This document shows, one piece after another, positions 19,339-28,529 of a DNA stretch of 64,000 nt; the first letter of the stretch is position 1, and each line of letters opens with the position of its first letter. The stretch spans positions 62,001-126,000 of the forward strand of contig JAJFHZ010000029.1 of NCBI GenBank assembly GCA_021775355.1. Direction: 5' to 3'. The stretch is from Amylibacter sp. (GTDB lineage: Bacteria; Pseudomonadota; Alphaproteobacteria; Rhodobacterales; Rhodobacteraceae). Made by a program: the position numbers and the translations under genes. The notes beneath the pieces were generated by a model. The model saw only the letters and a program-made list of their open reading frames with translations. It was not told where the DNA came from and ran no database searches.

Positions 19339-19917
19339 ATGTTTTACCGTGACGAGCGTTTGGCTCTTTTCATTGACGGCTCCAATCTATATGCAGCCGC
19401 AAAATCACTTGGGTTTGACATAGATTACAAACTATTACGAACCGAATTCATGCGCCGTGGTAAATTGCTGCGCGCATTTTATTACACGGCACTGTTGGAA
19501 AATGATGAATACTCACCCATTCGCCCGCTAGTGGATTGGTTGAATTATAACGGTTTCACAATGGTGACCAAACCCGCCAAGGAATACACCGATTCGATGG
19601 GGCGTAAAAAAGTCAAAGGCAACATGGACATTGAATTGGCAGTCAATGCAATGGAACTTGCCCCACATGTCGATCATATGGTGATTTTTTCCGGCGATGG
19701 CGACTACCGCCCCTTGGCCGAATCACTGCAACGTCAAGGCGTTCGGGTATCAGTGGTATCCACAATCCGTTCACAACCGCCAATGATTTCGGATGACCTG
19801 CGCAGACAGGCCGATAATTTCATTGAATTGGATGAATTGCGTGATGTTATCGGGCGTCCAATGCGCCCTGATGACGAACATACTGCTGCGGCACCCACCA
19901 CGGAAACAGTTGACTAA
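19339..19917 (+). CDS. NYN-domain (LabA/DUF88-like) protein
   Basis: Predicted PIN-like NYN-domain protein, 192 aa, possibly a ribonuclease. Acidic residues expected for a metal site are present: Asp13 (LALFIDGSN), Asp97 ([12 protein letters not shown]) and Asp120/Asp122 ([12 protein letters not shown]). ATG 19339 is chosen because AAAAAGGGA lies upstream and the family begins [11 protein letters not shown]; the longer frame from 19246 adds 31 unrelated residues. Its RNA target is unknown. A perfect hairpin follows. Confidence 0.88.
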   Translation: MFYRDERLALFIDGSNLYAAAKSLGFDIDYKLLRTEFMRRGKLLRAFYYTALLENDEYSPIRPLVDWLNYNGFTMVTKPAKEYTDSMGRKKVKGNMDIELAVNAMELAPHVDHMVIFSGDGDYRPLAESLQRQGVRVSVVSTIRSQPPMISDDLRRQADNFIELDELRDVIGRPMRPDDEHTAAAPTTETVD

Positions 19918-19920
19918 GCA

Positions 19921-19957
19921 TTAAGCCCCAGACATACGTTTGGGGCTTAAATCCTTT
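19921..19957. terminator. Hairpin after the NYN gene
   Basis: Perfect 10-bp inverted repeat TTAAGCCCCA (19921-19930) / TGGGGCTTAA (19941-19950) with a 10-base loop. The downstream T-run is weak (ATCCTTT), so it is a probable but not ideal terminator before ispH. Confidence 0.65.
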
Positions 19958-19982
19958 CTGGATCTGTGGCATATCTCAGCCC

Positions 19983-20942
19983 ATGAAACAAAAACTTAAT
20001 CTTTATCTTGCAGCACCACGCGGGTTTTGCGCAGGTGTTGATCGCGCCATAAAAATCGTCGAAATGGCGATTGAAAAATGGGGCGCGCCTGTCTATGTGC
20101 GCCACGAAATCGTTCATAATAAATATGTTGTCGACGGATTACGTGCCAAAGGGGCGGTTTTTGTAGAAAACTTGGACGAATGCCCCAATGACCGGCCCGT
20201 TATTTTTTCCGCGCACGGCGTACCGAAATCCGTACCTGCCAAAGCACAAAGCCGCAATATGATCTATGTGGATGCGACATGTCCATTGGTATCCAAAGTT
20301 CATATCGAAGCCGATCGTCACCATATGAACGGTTTGCAAATGGTCATGATCGGGCATGCGGGACACCCTGAAACCATTGGCACTATGGGCCAGTTGCCTG
20401 AAGGTGAAGTTCTGTTGGTCGAAACCCCCGGCGATGTCGCCAAACTCAATCCGCGCGATGCAGATAAATTGGCCTTTATCACGCAAACCACTTTAAGCGT
20501 GGACGATACGATTGAGATTGTAAAAGCCCTGCATAAACGCTTTCCGAACATCATTGGCCCGCACAAAGAAGATATTTGTTATGCCACTACCAATCGCCAA
20601 GAGGCCGTCAAAGCGGTAGCCCCCAATATTGACGCATTACTGGTCATCGGCGCGCCGAACTCATCCAATTCAAAACGGCTGGTAGAAGTTGGTGCCAACG
20701 CAGGTTGCAAATACTCGCAACTGGTGCAACGCGCCCGCGATATTGATTGGCGGGCAATGGACGGGGTGAAATCCGTCGGCATTACGGCCGGTGCTTCTGC
20801 CCCCGAAGTTTTGATAAACGAGGTCATCGGCGCTTTCAAAGATCGTTATGACGTCACAACAGAAATTGTCGAAACCGCAGTCGAGAATGTGGAATTCAAA
20901 GTACCACGTATATTGCGAGAAGGAACATTGGCAAATGGCTGA
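19983..20942 (+). CDS. ispH: HMBPP reductase
   Basis: 4Fe-4S enzyme making IPP and DMAPP, the last step of the MEP isoprenoid pathway. The three cluster-binding cysteines are Cys16 ([12 protein letters not shown]), Cys100 ([12 protein letters not shown]) and Cys199 ([11 protein letters not shown]). SAHGVPKSV and ITAGASAPE are also typical. 319 aa. Its stop overlaps the next gene's start region by eight bases. Confidence 0.97.
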   Translation: MKQKLNLYLAAPRGFCAGVDRAIKIVEMAIEKWGAPVYVRHEIVHNKYVVDGLRAKGAVFVENLDECPNDRPVIFSAHGVPKSVPAKAQSRNMIYVDATCPLVSKVHIEADRHHMNGLQMVMIGHAGHPETIGTMGQLPEGEVLLVETPGDVAKLNPRDADKLAFITQTTLSVDDTIEIVKALHKRFPNIIGPHKEDICYATTNRQEAVKAVAPNIDALLVIGAPNSSNSKRLVEVGANAGCKYSQLVQRARDIDWRAMDGVKSVGITAGASAPEVLINEVIGAFKDRYDVTTEIVETAVENVEFKVPRILREGTLANG

Positions 20943-21525
20943 TCAAAAAACCATCGACGTTTATAACGCAAAAGCCGCTGACTATGCTGACACATTTAGC
21001 CGTACAACCCCTGACAGGGATTTACGCAATTTTATTGATGCAGTACCAAAGGGTGGTTTGGTTCTGGATTTTGGATGCGGGCCGGGAAATTCAGCGGCAA
21101 TGATGCAGAACGCAGGACTAATCGCAGAGGCTATGGATGCTTCCGCGAAAATGGTGGGATTAGCCCGCACAAAATATGGGCTTAACGTAAAGCTCGCAAC
21201 TTTTGACGACCTGAACGAAAACGCGCGATACGACGGGTTATGGGCAAATTTTAGCCTGTTACATGCGGCAAAATCCGATATGCCACGCCATTTATCGGCA
21301 ATTCACAAGGCCCTGAAACCCAATGGGCATTTTCATATTGGCATGAAACTCGGCATAGGCGAAATTCGTGATACGATGGATCGAATGTACACATATTACG
21401 AAGAAGCAGAACTAAAAGACATGATCCGGACAGCAGGCTTTACCATTGCTACCACCCGCAAAGATGCGATGAAGGGTATGGCAGGCCCTGTAGAACCCTT
21501 TATCATTATCACCGCCAATGCCTGA
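20935..21525 (+). CDS. Class I SAM-dependent methyltransferase
   Basis: 196-aa Rossmann-fold methyltransferase: [13 protein letters not shown] is motif I, and the acidic residue of [11 protein letters not shown] marks the SAM ribose site. The substrate is unknown. ATG 20935 with GAGAAGGA upstream is preferred; the longer frame begins inside ispH. It overlaps ispH by eight bases and rnhA by eight bases, so the three are probably one transcript. Confidence 0.85.
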   Translation: MADQKTIDVYNAKAADYADTFSRTTPDRDLRNFIDAVPKGGLVLDFGCGPGNSAAMMQNAGLIAEAMDASAKMVGLARTKYGLNVKLATFDDLNENARYDGLWANFSLLHAAKSDMPRHLSAIHKALKPNGHFHIGMKLGIGEIRDTMDRMYTYYEEAELKDMIRTAGFTIATTRKDAMKGMAGPVEPFIIITANA

Positions 21526-21973
21526 GCTATTTGCTTACACGGACGGTGCCTGTTCAGGCAATCCCGGGCCCGGCGGTTGGGGGGTCCTGCTTCAGGCGCA
21601 CAATGGTGACAAAGTCGTCAAAGAACGTGAACTCAATGGCGGTGCTGCCAACACTACCAACAACCAGATGGAACTGATGGCCGCGATCAGCGCACTGGAA
21701 ACGCTTGCAAAACCCAGCGCAATAACCATCGTCACGGACAGCGCATACGTCAAAGACGGCATTACCAAATGGATCCACGGCTGGAAGAAAAACGGTTGGC
21801 GAAATGCGTCCAAAAAGCCTGTGAAAAACACCGAGTTGTGGCAACGGTTAGATGAAGCGACCAGACGGCACCAAATCACGTGGGAATGGATCAAGGGCCA
21901 CGCAGGTCACCCCGAAAACGAACGTGCAGACGAATTGGCACGGATGGGTATGGAACCCTACAAACCGCAGTAA
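21518..21973 (+). CDS. rnhA: Ribonuclease HI
   Basis: Degrades the RNA strand of RNA-DNA hybrids. The four catalytic acidic residues are visible: Asp9 ([15 protein letters not shown]), Glu52 (NNQMELMAA), Asp74 ([10 protein letters not shown]) and Asp138 (NERADELA). 151 aa. Overlaps the upstream methyltransferase and abuts the convergent MarR gene end to end. Confidence 0.97.
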   Translation: MPELFAYTDGACSGNPGPGGWGVLLQAHNGDKVVKERELNGGAANTTNNQMELMAAISALETLAKPSAITIVTDSAYVKDGITKWIHGWKKNGWRNASKKPVKNTELWQRLDEATRRHQITWEWIKGHAGHPENERADELARMGMEPYKPQ

Positions 21974-22456
21974 TCAGTCTAAATTTCCCATAAACTTTTC
22001 CAATAAAACATTCAGGGCCGCGCTCTCTTCCTTTGACAATCCCGCGACCAACCTTGTTTGCGTTTCCACATGGGCCGTCACCGCGGCGTCAATCACGCCA
22101 AACCCCTTTTTAGTCAAAGCGATAATCACACTGCGTCCGTCTTTCGGATTATGTATCCGCTCTACCAGACCAACCTTGCATAGCTGGTCAATCCGGTTTG
22201 TCATCGTCCCCGAAGTCACCATCATCGTCGCCAGCAAATCACCGGGCGACAGCCTGTAAGGTGGCCTCGAACGGCGCAAAGTTGCCAGAACATCAAAACT
22301 TGCAGCGTTCAGCCCGTGTACGGCAAATGTTTTTTCCATCTCGCGTGACAAAGCTTGTGTCACACGTTTCATACGCCCAATAAGGGCCATTGGGGCCACG
22401 TCCAGATCAGGTCTGGCCGTGTTCCACTGTTTCAGTATGTCATCGATTTGGGTCAT
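21974..22456 (-). CDS. MarR-family transcriptional regulator
   Basis: 160-aa winged-helix regulator. The DNA-binding region is SPGDLLATMMVTSGTMTNR with the wing LVERIHNPKDGRSVIIALT. It is divergent from a DMT exporter, and the 82-base gap contains two similar palindromes, so it most likely represses itself and the exporter/NAD(P)-binding pair, with release by a small-molecule ligand (inference). Confidence 0.93.
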   Translation of the reverse strand: MTQIDDILKQWNTARPDLDVAPMALIGRMKRVTQALSREMEKTFAVHGLNAASFDVLATLRRSRPPYRLSPGDLLATMMVTSGTMTNRIDQLCKVGLVERIHNPKDGRSVIIALTKKGFGVIDAAVTAHVETQTRLVAGLSKEESAALNVLLEKFMGNLD

Positions 22457-22479
22457 GCGGGTTGTTTTTCAGAATTTTA

Positions 22480-22521
22480 TCTTGACGTCAAGACATTTAT
22501 AAGTATCTTGACATCAAGATA
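22480..22521. promoter_or_regulatory. Two palindromic operators, probable MarR sites
   Basis: Site 1 is a perfect palindrome TCTTGACGTCAAGA (22480-22493). Site 2 is TATCTTGACATCAAGATA (22504-22521), with only the central CA unmatched. Both share the half-site TATCTTGA/TCAAGA, and their centres are 26 bp apart. They lie between the divergent marR and exporter starts; site 2 ends 17 bases before the exporter ATG, so binding would block initiation. Embedded TTGACG/TTGACA sequences resemble -35 boxes, but no matching -10 is convincing. Confidence 0.75.
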
Positions 22522-22538
22522 AATGATTCGAGACAACC

Positions 22539-23426
22539 ATGACCCGCAAAACAGACATACTGCTCACTGCCCTTGCCCCTGCGATCTGGGGAAGTACCTA
22601 TTTGGTCACAACCGAATTCCTACCGGCAGGTTTCCCGCTGACAGTTGCAATGTTGCGCGCTTTGCCTGCGGGCATTTTACTTTTGCTGGTTGTCCGCCAA
22701 TTGCCGAAAGGTACATGGTGGTTCAAAATTATCCTGTTGGGTGCATTGAATTTCACCATTTTCTGGTGGTTGCTGTTTGAAGCCGCTTACCGTCTGCCGG
22801 GTGGCGTTGCAGCAACCGTTGGCGCAATTCAGCCTTTGTTTGTGATCTTTCTTGCGCATATCATATTAGGCTCAACCATCCGCGCCTTATCCATTATTGC
22901 GGCGCTCACGGGTATCTTTGGTGTTGCATTGTTAATCTTAACCCCAAATGCAGCTCTTGACCCTGTCGGCCTAGGCGCAGGCATTGCAGGCGCGTTATCC
23001 ATGGCTTGCGGCACAGTTCTAAGCCGTCATTGGCAACCCCCCGTCTCTCCTCTGACATTCACCGCATGGCAACTGACCGCAGGTGGTATCTTATTGCTAC
23101 CCGCAGCTATGTGGTTAGAACCACCCCTACCAAACCTCGATACAGCCAACATATTGGGGCTGTTCTATCTTGGCCTGATCGGTGCTGCCTTAACCTATCT
23201 GTTATGGTTCAAAGGGTTGGCCCGTATTGAACCTTCAATAATCGCACCCCTTGGCTTTCTAAGCCCCGTGACTGCCGTTTTGTTGGGCTGGTTTGCCCTG
23301 AACCAAAGCTTAACCCCCGCACAAATCACAGGAATGATAATCGTTCTGTGCAGTGTTTGGCTTAGCCAACACGCAGCACACATACGTGTAAAAACCCCCA
23401 TCAATCCTATCCAAACCCAATCATGA
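22539..23426 (+). CDS. DMT-superfamily transporter (EamA)
   Basis: 295-aa integral membrane protein of two EamA repeats (about ten hydrophobic segments). The first repeat starts ILLTALAPAIWGSTYLVTTEF and the second LGAGIAGALSMACGTVLSRHW. Such proteins export amino acids, metabolites or drugs; the substrate is not evident. The ribosome-binding site is weak and the leader is very short because of the operator just upstream. Overlaps into the region before the NAD(P)-binding gene. Confidence 0.9.
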   Translation: MTRKTDILLTALAPAIWGSTYLVTTEFLPAGFPLTVAMLRALPAGILLLLVVRQLPKGTWWFKIILLGALNFTIFWWLLFEAAYRLPGGVAATVGAIQPLFVIFLAHIILGSTIRALSIIAALTGIFGVALLILTPNAALDPVGLGAGIAGALSMACGTVLSRHWQPPVSPLTFTAWQLTAGGILLLPAAMWLEPPLPNLDTANILGLFYLGLIGAALTYLLWFKGLARIEPSIIAPLGFLSPVTAVLLGWFALNQSLTPAQITGMIIVLCSVWLSQHAAHIRVKTPINPIQTQS

Positions 23427-23440
23427 AAAGGAATACGAAA

Positions 23441-24082
23441 ATGAAAATCACAGTATTTGGCGCTGCAGGCGACGTTGGAAGCCGCATCGCAACCGAAGCC
23501 CTGTCACGTGGACATACCGTATCAGCCGTTGTACGAAACGCGAACCAGTTCGAAAAGCTTCCCACAGGGACGACCCCATGCATTGGTGATGCTATGAACA
23601 ATCAGGATGTTTCACGCCTAACAGCTGGGCAAGACTTGATTATCAGTGCCCTGCGCCCCGCTGAAGGACAAGAACAATTGCTGGTGCCGCTGACCAGATC
23701 CATCCTTGACGGGGCAATACAATCCAAAACTCGTGTGCTAATTGTCGGTGGTGCGGCCAGTCTGAAAATGCCCGGACAAGACGATATCACGGTCTTAACT
23801 GCCCCTGACTTTTTACCCGAGGATGTTGTACCGATTGCTCTCGCCTGTTTTGCACAGCATAAAACCTGTTTGAACGAAACACAGGCCGATTGGGCTTATC
23901 TGAACCCACCGGCAATGTTGACACCCGGGAAACGCACAGGGGTATTTAGGTTGGGTCACAACGAACTGATGTTTGATGCAAATGGTAATTCCGCAATTTC
24001 CATGGAAGACCTTGCCGTCGTACTTCTTGATGAAGCGGAAAGCCCTAAACATCGCCAGGTCAGCTTTACTGCGGCCTATTAA
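23441..24082 (+). CDS. NAD(P)-binding (NmrA/YwnB-like) protein
   Basis: 213-aa Rossmann protein of the atypical short-chain dehydrogenase group: MKITVFGAAGDVGSRIATEAL carries the GxxGxxG nucleotide-binding loop, and LIVGGAASL follows. ATG 23441 follows AAAGGAA at a good distance, whereas the in-frame ATG at 23423 does not. It lies 14 bases after the exporter and is probably in the same MarR-controlled transcript. Reductase or redox-sensing roles are possible; the substrate is unknown. Confidence 0.85.
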   Translation: MKITVFGAAGDVGSRIATEALSRGHTVSAVVRNANQFEKLPTGTTPCIGDAMNNQDVSRLTAGQDLIISALRPAEGQEQLLVPLTRSILDGAIQSKTRVLIVGGAASLKMPGQDDITVLTAPDFLPEDVVPIALACFAQHKTCLNETQADWAYLNPPAMLTPGKRTGVFRLGHNELMFDANGNSAISMEDLAVVLLDEAESPKHRQVSFTAAY

Positions 24083-24232
24083 GGCGAAACCATTTTCGCC
24101 CATAAAAGGATCGACTAACCACTTCCGTTTATATTTGTCGTTTTTCTGTTAGTCATACGGAAAATCTGGCGCATAGTGAGCGCACGGAAACACTTTCCAA
24201 GCTTAAGTAACCTTGTTCAAGGACATCCATAA
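24083..24232. other. Intergenic region with hairpin after NAD(P)-binding gene
   Basis: Immediately after the stop there is a perfect 7-bp hairpin GGCGAAA (24083-24089) / TTTCGCC (24094-24100) with a four-base loop and no T-run. A 12-bp palindrome CCTTGTTCAAGG (24211-24222) overlaps the AAGGA ribosome-binding site of the aminotransferase and could affect its translation. No gene is seen. Confidence 0.45.
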
Positions 24233-25426
24233 ATGCTCGCAACCGCCATCCGTAAAATCGAAGGTTCCCCGATTTCCGCCATTTTTGATCAGGCAACACT
24301 GTTACGGGCTGAAGGGCGTGATCTGATTGATTTTTCGGTCGGCGAACCGGATTTCGATACGCCTGAACATATTTGTGACGCGGGCATAAAGGCAATCCAA
24401 CAGGGGCAGACGCGCTATACACCTGTCGATGGCACGGCTGCATTGAAAGACGCAATTGCGCGGAAATTCCAGACAGATAGCAGCCTTGCATTCACCCACG
24501 CCGAAATTGTTATCAGCGCAGGGGCTAAACCGCTTCTTGCAACTGCCCTGCAAACAGTGATCAATCCCGGTGACGAAGTGATCACCTCCACCCCCGCATG
24601 GTCATCCCACATCGGAATGATTGAGGTTTGCAGCGGCCAGCCCGTCATGGTACCGACAACACAAGATGACGGATTCAAACTTGGGGCTGCGGCACTAAAG
24701 GCCGCAATTACCCCCCAAACCAGAATGCTGCTGTTGTGTTCACCGTCCAATCCAACGGGTGCGGTTTATTCCGCGCAAGAACTAACCGAACTTGCCGAAG
24801 TCCTGCGGCAGCATCCAAATGTCCTTGTCATTTCGGATGACCTTTATGAACACATCGTGTTCGACGATAACCGCTTTGCAACACTGGCCGCAGTTGCACC
24901 TGATCTGCGTGACCGCATTCTGACCGTGAATGGCGTATCCAAAGCCTATGCCATGACGGGATGGCGTATTGGATATGCGGGTGGGCCGGAATGGTGGATG
25001 GATGGCATCCGCAAAATTTCATCACAAATCAATGGCGGCCCGTGTTCAATCAGTCAGGCCGCCAGCATTGCCGCTTTGGATGGGCCACAGGATTTTCTGG
25101 CAACGTGGAACGAGACATATCGCAAACGGCGTGACATTGCCCTAGAAGGCCTTGCTAAAATTGATGGGTTGAAAGTCAGCGAACCCGAAGGTGCATTTTA
25201 TTTGATGCCCCACTGCGGTGGTTTGCTGGGCAAAAAGTGCCCCGATGGAAAAATCATCGAAACATCCAGCGATCTGGCATCTTACCTGCTGGATAATGGC
25301 GTTGTTGTTGTGCCCGGTGCAGGATTTTTCTGCGACCCTTATTTTCGCATGTCGACTGCCACGTCGGAAGCTAATATTATCGAAGGTATCCGTCGTATGG
25401 CGGCCGCCTGCAACGCCTTAGCATAG
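24233..25426 (+). CDS. Class I/II PLP-dependent aminotransferase
   Basis: 397-aa fold-type I aminotransferase of the AspC/AAT-Igamma type. The PLP Schiff-base Lys is Lys237 (NGVSKAYAMTGWRIGY); PSNPTG lies at 171-176 and Asp202/Asp203 (SDDLYEH) contacts the pyridine ring. The N-terminal FSVGEPDFDTPEH is typical. Aspartate, tyrosine or related specificity cannot be settled. It starts a three-gene unit with MmgE/PrpD (8-base gap) and GNAT (6-base gap). Confidence 0.93.
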   Translation: MLATAIRKIEGSPISAIFDQATLLRAEGRDLIDFSVGEPDFDTPEHICDAGIKAIQQGQTRYTPVDGTAALKDAIARKFQTDSSLAFTHAEIVISAGAKPLLATALQTVINPGDEVITSTPAWSSHIGMIEVCSGQPVMVPTTQDDGFKLGAAALKAAITPQTRMLLLCSPSNPTGAVYSAQELTELAEVLRQHPNVLVISDDLYEHIVFDDNRFATLAAVAPDLRDRILTVNGVSKAYAMTGWRIGYAGGPEWWMDGIRKISSQINGGPCSISQAASIAALDGPQDFLATWNETYRKRRDIALEGLAKIDGLKVSEPEGAFYLMPHCGGLLGKKCPDGKIIETSSDLASYLLDNGVVVVPGAGFFCDPYFRMSTATSEANIIEGIRRMAAACNALA

Positions 25427-25434
25427 GAAAAACC

Positions 25435-26787
25435 ATGCCATTAACCATGTCCGCGTTTGCTAAAAATTTAACATACAAAGATTTACCGGATCCATTGTTG
25501 CGCGTCTTGCGGCGCAGCTTTCTGGATACGATGGGCGTGGCCGCAATCGGATCAACCACTGAACTTTCAGATCTTGCCCGCAAAGGTGCCTTAGCGGTTT
25601 TCGGTATAGGCAGCGCAGGTGGTGCGCGCATGTTGATGGATGGTCGTACACTTAGCCCCGCTGGGGCCGCAATGGCAGGTGCCTTTATGGTCGATAGCAT
25701 TGATGCCCATGACGGCACTTCCCCCAATAAAGGCCATGCGGGATCAGCCATCTTTCCGGCCCTATTCGCCGTTGCAGACGCCATGCGCGCGAACGGCACA
25801 TCTATAACGGGTCGCGATTTCGCCACATGGCTGGCCGTTGCGTATGAAATCAGCTACCGCGCCGGCCAAGTACAACATGCCACATGCGATGATTACCACA
25901 CATCCGGCGCATGGACCGCCGTGGGCGTGGCCGCCGCTTGTGCAAAGATGCTGGGTTGTGACGGTGAAGCCATCCGGCATGCCGCTGGCATTGGTGAATA
26001 TCACGGGCCACGCAGTCAGATGATGCGCTGCATTGATTTTCCGACCATGCTGCGCGACGGCGTTGGTTGGGGCGCGCCCACAGGTGTGACCGCTGCATAC
26101 CTTGCCCGTGAAGGCTTTACGGGAGCCCCTGCCCTGACCTGTGAAGGCCAAGATGCCGAACCCTATTGGAACGATCTGGGTGACACTTGGTTCACGGTAG
26201 AACACACTCATTACAAACCTTACCCCTGTTGCCGCTGGGCACATCCTTCATTGGATGCGGTGCAAGAATTGATGACCAAAAACAACCTGACACACGACCG
26301 CATCAAAGCGGTAAACATCAAAACCTTCCATAATGCCACACGGCTTGCAGGCCATGAGCCGCAAACATTGGATGACTTCACTTACGCCATTGCATTCCCC
26401 GTGGCCGCAATGATTGTGCGCGGGCAGGTTGGCGTTGAAGAACTGACAGCCGAAACCCTGCAAGACCCCGACATCCTGCGCATCAGCCGTGCGACAAAGC
26501 TGATTGACGACCCGCACCTGACCAAGATCAGTGACGGCAAGCGTTGGGCGCAAGTTACGATCATTGATATGGATGATGTGGAATATGCCGACGCGCCCCG
26601 CACCCCGCGCGGCGATACCGATTTGCCGCTCAGCGATAACGAGATCAGCACTAAATTCCACAATTTTTCTGATCCCATACTTGGTCAGGATCGGGCAGAT
26701 AAAATTGAAAAACTATCGGCAAACTTCGACACGCTGGATGCAGATGATTTTGCAGAGTTAATGGATCTGTGCTTTTCGGCCCCGTAG
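25435..26787 (+). CDS. MmgE/PrpD-family protein
   Basis: 450-aa protein of the 2-methylcitrate dehydratase / cis-aconitate decarboxylase / iminodisuccinate epimerase superfamily. DTMGVAAIGS, DSIDAHDGTSPNKGHAGSAIFPAL and KPYPCCRWAHPSLDAVQEL match the conserved substrate-site regions. No other propionate-cycle genes are adjacent, and the aminotransferase partner points towards amino-acid-derived acids rather than methylcitrate (inference). AGGAAAAACC precedes the ATG. Confidence 0.9.
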   Translation: MPLTMSAFAKNLTYKDLPDPLLRVLRRSFLDTMGVAAIGSTTELSDLARKGALAVFGIGSAGGARMLMDGRTLSPAGAAMAGAFMVDSIDAHDGTSPNKGHAGSAIFPALFAVADAMRANGTSITGRDFATWLAVAYEISYRAGQVQHATCDDYHTSGAWTAVGVAAACAKMLGCDGEAIRHAAGIGEYHGPRSQMMRCIDFPTMLRDGVGWGAPTGVTAAYLAREGFTGAPALTCEGQDAEPYWNDLGDTWFTVEHTHYKPYPCCRWAHPSLDAVQELMTKNNLTHDRIKAVNIKTFHNATRLAGHEPQTLDDFTYAIAFPVAAMIVRGQVGVEELTAETLQDPDILRISRATKLIDDPHLTKISDGKRWAQVTIIDMDDVEYADAPRTPRGDTDLPLSDNEISTKFHNFSDPILGQDRADKIEKLSANFDTLDADDFAELMDLCFSAP

Positions 26788-26793
26788 GAATGC

Positions 26794-27309
26794 ATGATGA
26801 CTTTGAATATCCGATCCTTCAAACCCAAAGACGCCGCACAGGTCGAAGCCCTTTTCATAAACGTCAACCGCGCGATTGCCCCACCTGATATGGCAGATCG
26901 TTTCGAGGCTTATATCACTGCTTCAATCGCAGAGGAAATTGGCCGGATTAAAGCCTATTACGCCGCCAAGAACGGCCAGTTCTGGGTGGCTTATGAAGGG
27001 AATATTCTGGTCGGCATGGTCGGCGTTGAACAGCATGGGAATGACGCGATGGAACTGCGCCGCATGTATGTGTCGCCCAACCACAGGCGCAAAGGTATCG
27101 CGCATAAAATGCTGGGATTTGTGGAAAACTGGTGTCGTAATGTGGGTATTTCAACGATGGTTCTAAGCACATCGGAACTGCAACCTGCCGCCATAAAGTT
27201 TTACGAAACATCCGGTTATAAGCTTACCGGCGAAAGCAGTGCACAAGTCGCCAATAACAAAACCATCGGCGGCGGCATTCGACGGCGATATTATTCTAAA
27301 GGTTTATAA
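26794..27309 (+). CDS. GNAT-family N-acetyltransferase
   Basis: 171-aa acetyltransferase: the acetyl-CoA pyrophosphate-binding loop is VSPNHRRKGIAHKMLGF (about residues 90-106) and the C-terminal Tyr-containing AIKFYETSGYKL is typical. Two consecutive ATGs (26794 and 26797) are possible; TAGGAA lies close upstream, slightly favouring the second. Third gene after the aminotransferase and MmgE/PrpD genes; the acceptor substrate is unknown. Confidence 0.9.
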   Translation: MMTLNIRSFKPKDAAQVEALFINVNRAIAPPDMADRFEAYITASIAEEIGRIKAYYAAKNGQFWVAYEGNILVGMVGVEQHGNDAMELRRMYVSPNHRRKGIAHKMLGFVENWCRNVGISTMVLSTSELQPAAIKFYETSGYKLTGESSAQVANNKTIGGGIRRRYYSKGL

Positions 27310-27315
27310 CGCAAC

Positions 27316-27564
27316 TTACCCACCAAAGAACCGACGATAAATCCAGATCAGGGCAATCGCACCCAACAGGCCACCGACAAACATGCTTAGCACGCTAGAG
27401 GCGCCAACGAACAACACGAACAGGCCACGCAGAACGATCCCGCCGAAAATCGCGCCCAACACACCGATGGCCACGGCACCCCAAGCATTGACTTGCAACC
27501 CCATAAACCGCACCGCCAAAAAACCGGCAGCGGCACCCACGATAAGTGTTAAGATAAATGGCAT
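27316..27564 (-). CDS. GlsB/YeaQ-type small membrane protein
   Basis: 82-aa, three-helix hydrophobic protein with the glycine-rich pattern GAAAGFLAVRFMG and GVLGAIFGGIVLRGL seen in the transglycosylase-associated/GlsB/YeaQ/YmgE stress family. ATG 27564 is decided by a strong AGGAGGT five bases upstream; the longer open frame begins inside fmt and has no such site. It lies downstream of fmt but its own strong ribosome-binding site suggests independent high expression. Confidence 0.88.
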   Translation of the reverse strand: MPFILTLIVGAAAGFLAVRFMGLQVNAWGAVAIGVLGAIFGGIVLRGLFVLFVGASSVLSMFVGGLLGAIALIWIYRRFFGG

Positions 27565-27619
27565 ATAAACCTCCTGATCCTGTTCTATATATAGGGTATT
27601 TTCAGGAAAATTTAAGGGG

Positions 27620-28525
27620 TTATAACCGTTTTCCCTCGGGCAATGGCATACCACGCAGAAAATCCCTGACATCCATAGCACCCTTGCCCGCACGTTGCAG
27701 ACGCAGCAATTGAACCGCCCCGTCACCACAGGCAACCGTCAAAGCGTCATCCAGAACGGTGCCCGCAGTACCCTGCCCGTCGGCTATCGCGCTGTTCAAA
27801 ACCTTCACCCGTTGACCATCCACCTCGAACCATGCACCCGGAAACGGTGATAGGCCGCGGATCAAGCGATCTACTTCCGTAGCAGATTTTGACCAGTCGA
27901 TTTTTGCTTCGGCTTTGTCAATCTTTGCGGCATAGGTCACACCTTCTTCAGCCTGAACAACCGCCGTTAAGTTCGGCAATTCATCCAAGGCTTGCACAAT
28001 CAGATTTGCCCCCATATCGGACAACCGATCATGCAGTACTGCGGTCGTGTCAGTCGCCAATATATCGGTCTCATCACACAACAGCACAGGCCCCGTATCC
28101 AGCCCCTTTTCCATCTGCATGATACAAACACCCGTCTGCGCATCGCCTGCCATAATCGAACGGTGAATAGGTGCAGCCCCACGCCAGCGCGGTAACAAAG
28201 ACGCATGAATGTTCAAGCATCCCAGCTTCGGCGCATCCAGTACCGCTTGCGGTAAGATCAGACCGTATGCGACAACCACAGCAATATCCGCGTTCAAGTC
28301 AGCAAAAGATTTTATCTCGGCAGGATCTTGAAAATTCACCGGGTGATGCACAGGTAAACCTAGACGCTCCGCTAACAACTGTACTGGGGAGGGTCGTTCT
28401 TTGTTACCCCGGCCGGCAGGGCGTGGGGGTTGGCAGTAGATAGCCACCACCTCATGCCCTGCGGTTACTAATGCTTCCAGCACAGGTACGGAAAAATCCG
28501 GCGTTCCCATAAAAACGGTACGCAT
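27620..28525 (-). CDS. fmt: Methionyl-tRNA formyltransferase
   Basis: Formylates initiator Met-tRNA using 10-formyl-THF. The N-terminus [19 protein letters not shown], the catalytic [17 protein letters not shown] region and the C-terminal [16 protein letters not shown] identify it. 301 aa. ATG 28525 lies four bases after the second deformylase stop, with AAAGGG upstream; the eight extra N-terminal codons in the longer frame are dropped. It completes the def-def2-fmt operon. Confidence 0.96.
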   Translation of the reverse strand: MRTVFMGTPDFSVPVLEALVTAGHEVVAIYCQPPRPAGRGNKERPSPVQLLAERLGLPVHHPVNFQDPAEIKSFADLNADIAVVVAYGLILPQAVLDAPKLGCLNIHASLLPRWRGAAPIHRSIMAGDAQTGVCIMQMEKGLDTGPVLLCDETDILATDTTAVLHDRLSDMGANLIVQALDELPNLTAVVQAEEGVTYAAKIDKAEAKIDWSKSATEVDRLIRGLSPFPGAWFEVDGQRVKVLNSAIADGQGTAGTVLDDALTVACGDGAVQLLRLQRAGKGAMDVRDFLRGMPLPEGKRL

Positions 28526-28529
28526 GGAA

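Noticed and set aside
22508..22536. sigma70 promoter using TTGACA in the second MarR site
   Set aside because: No acceptable -10 hexamer at 16-18 bases downstream.
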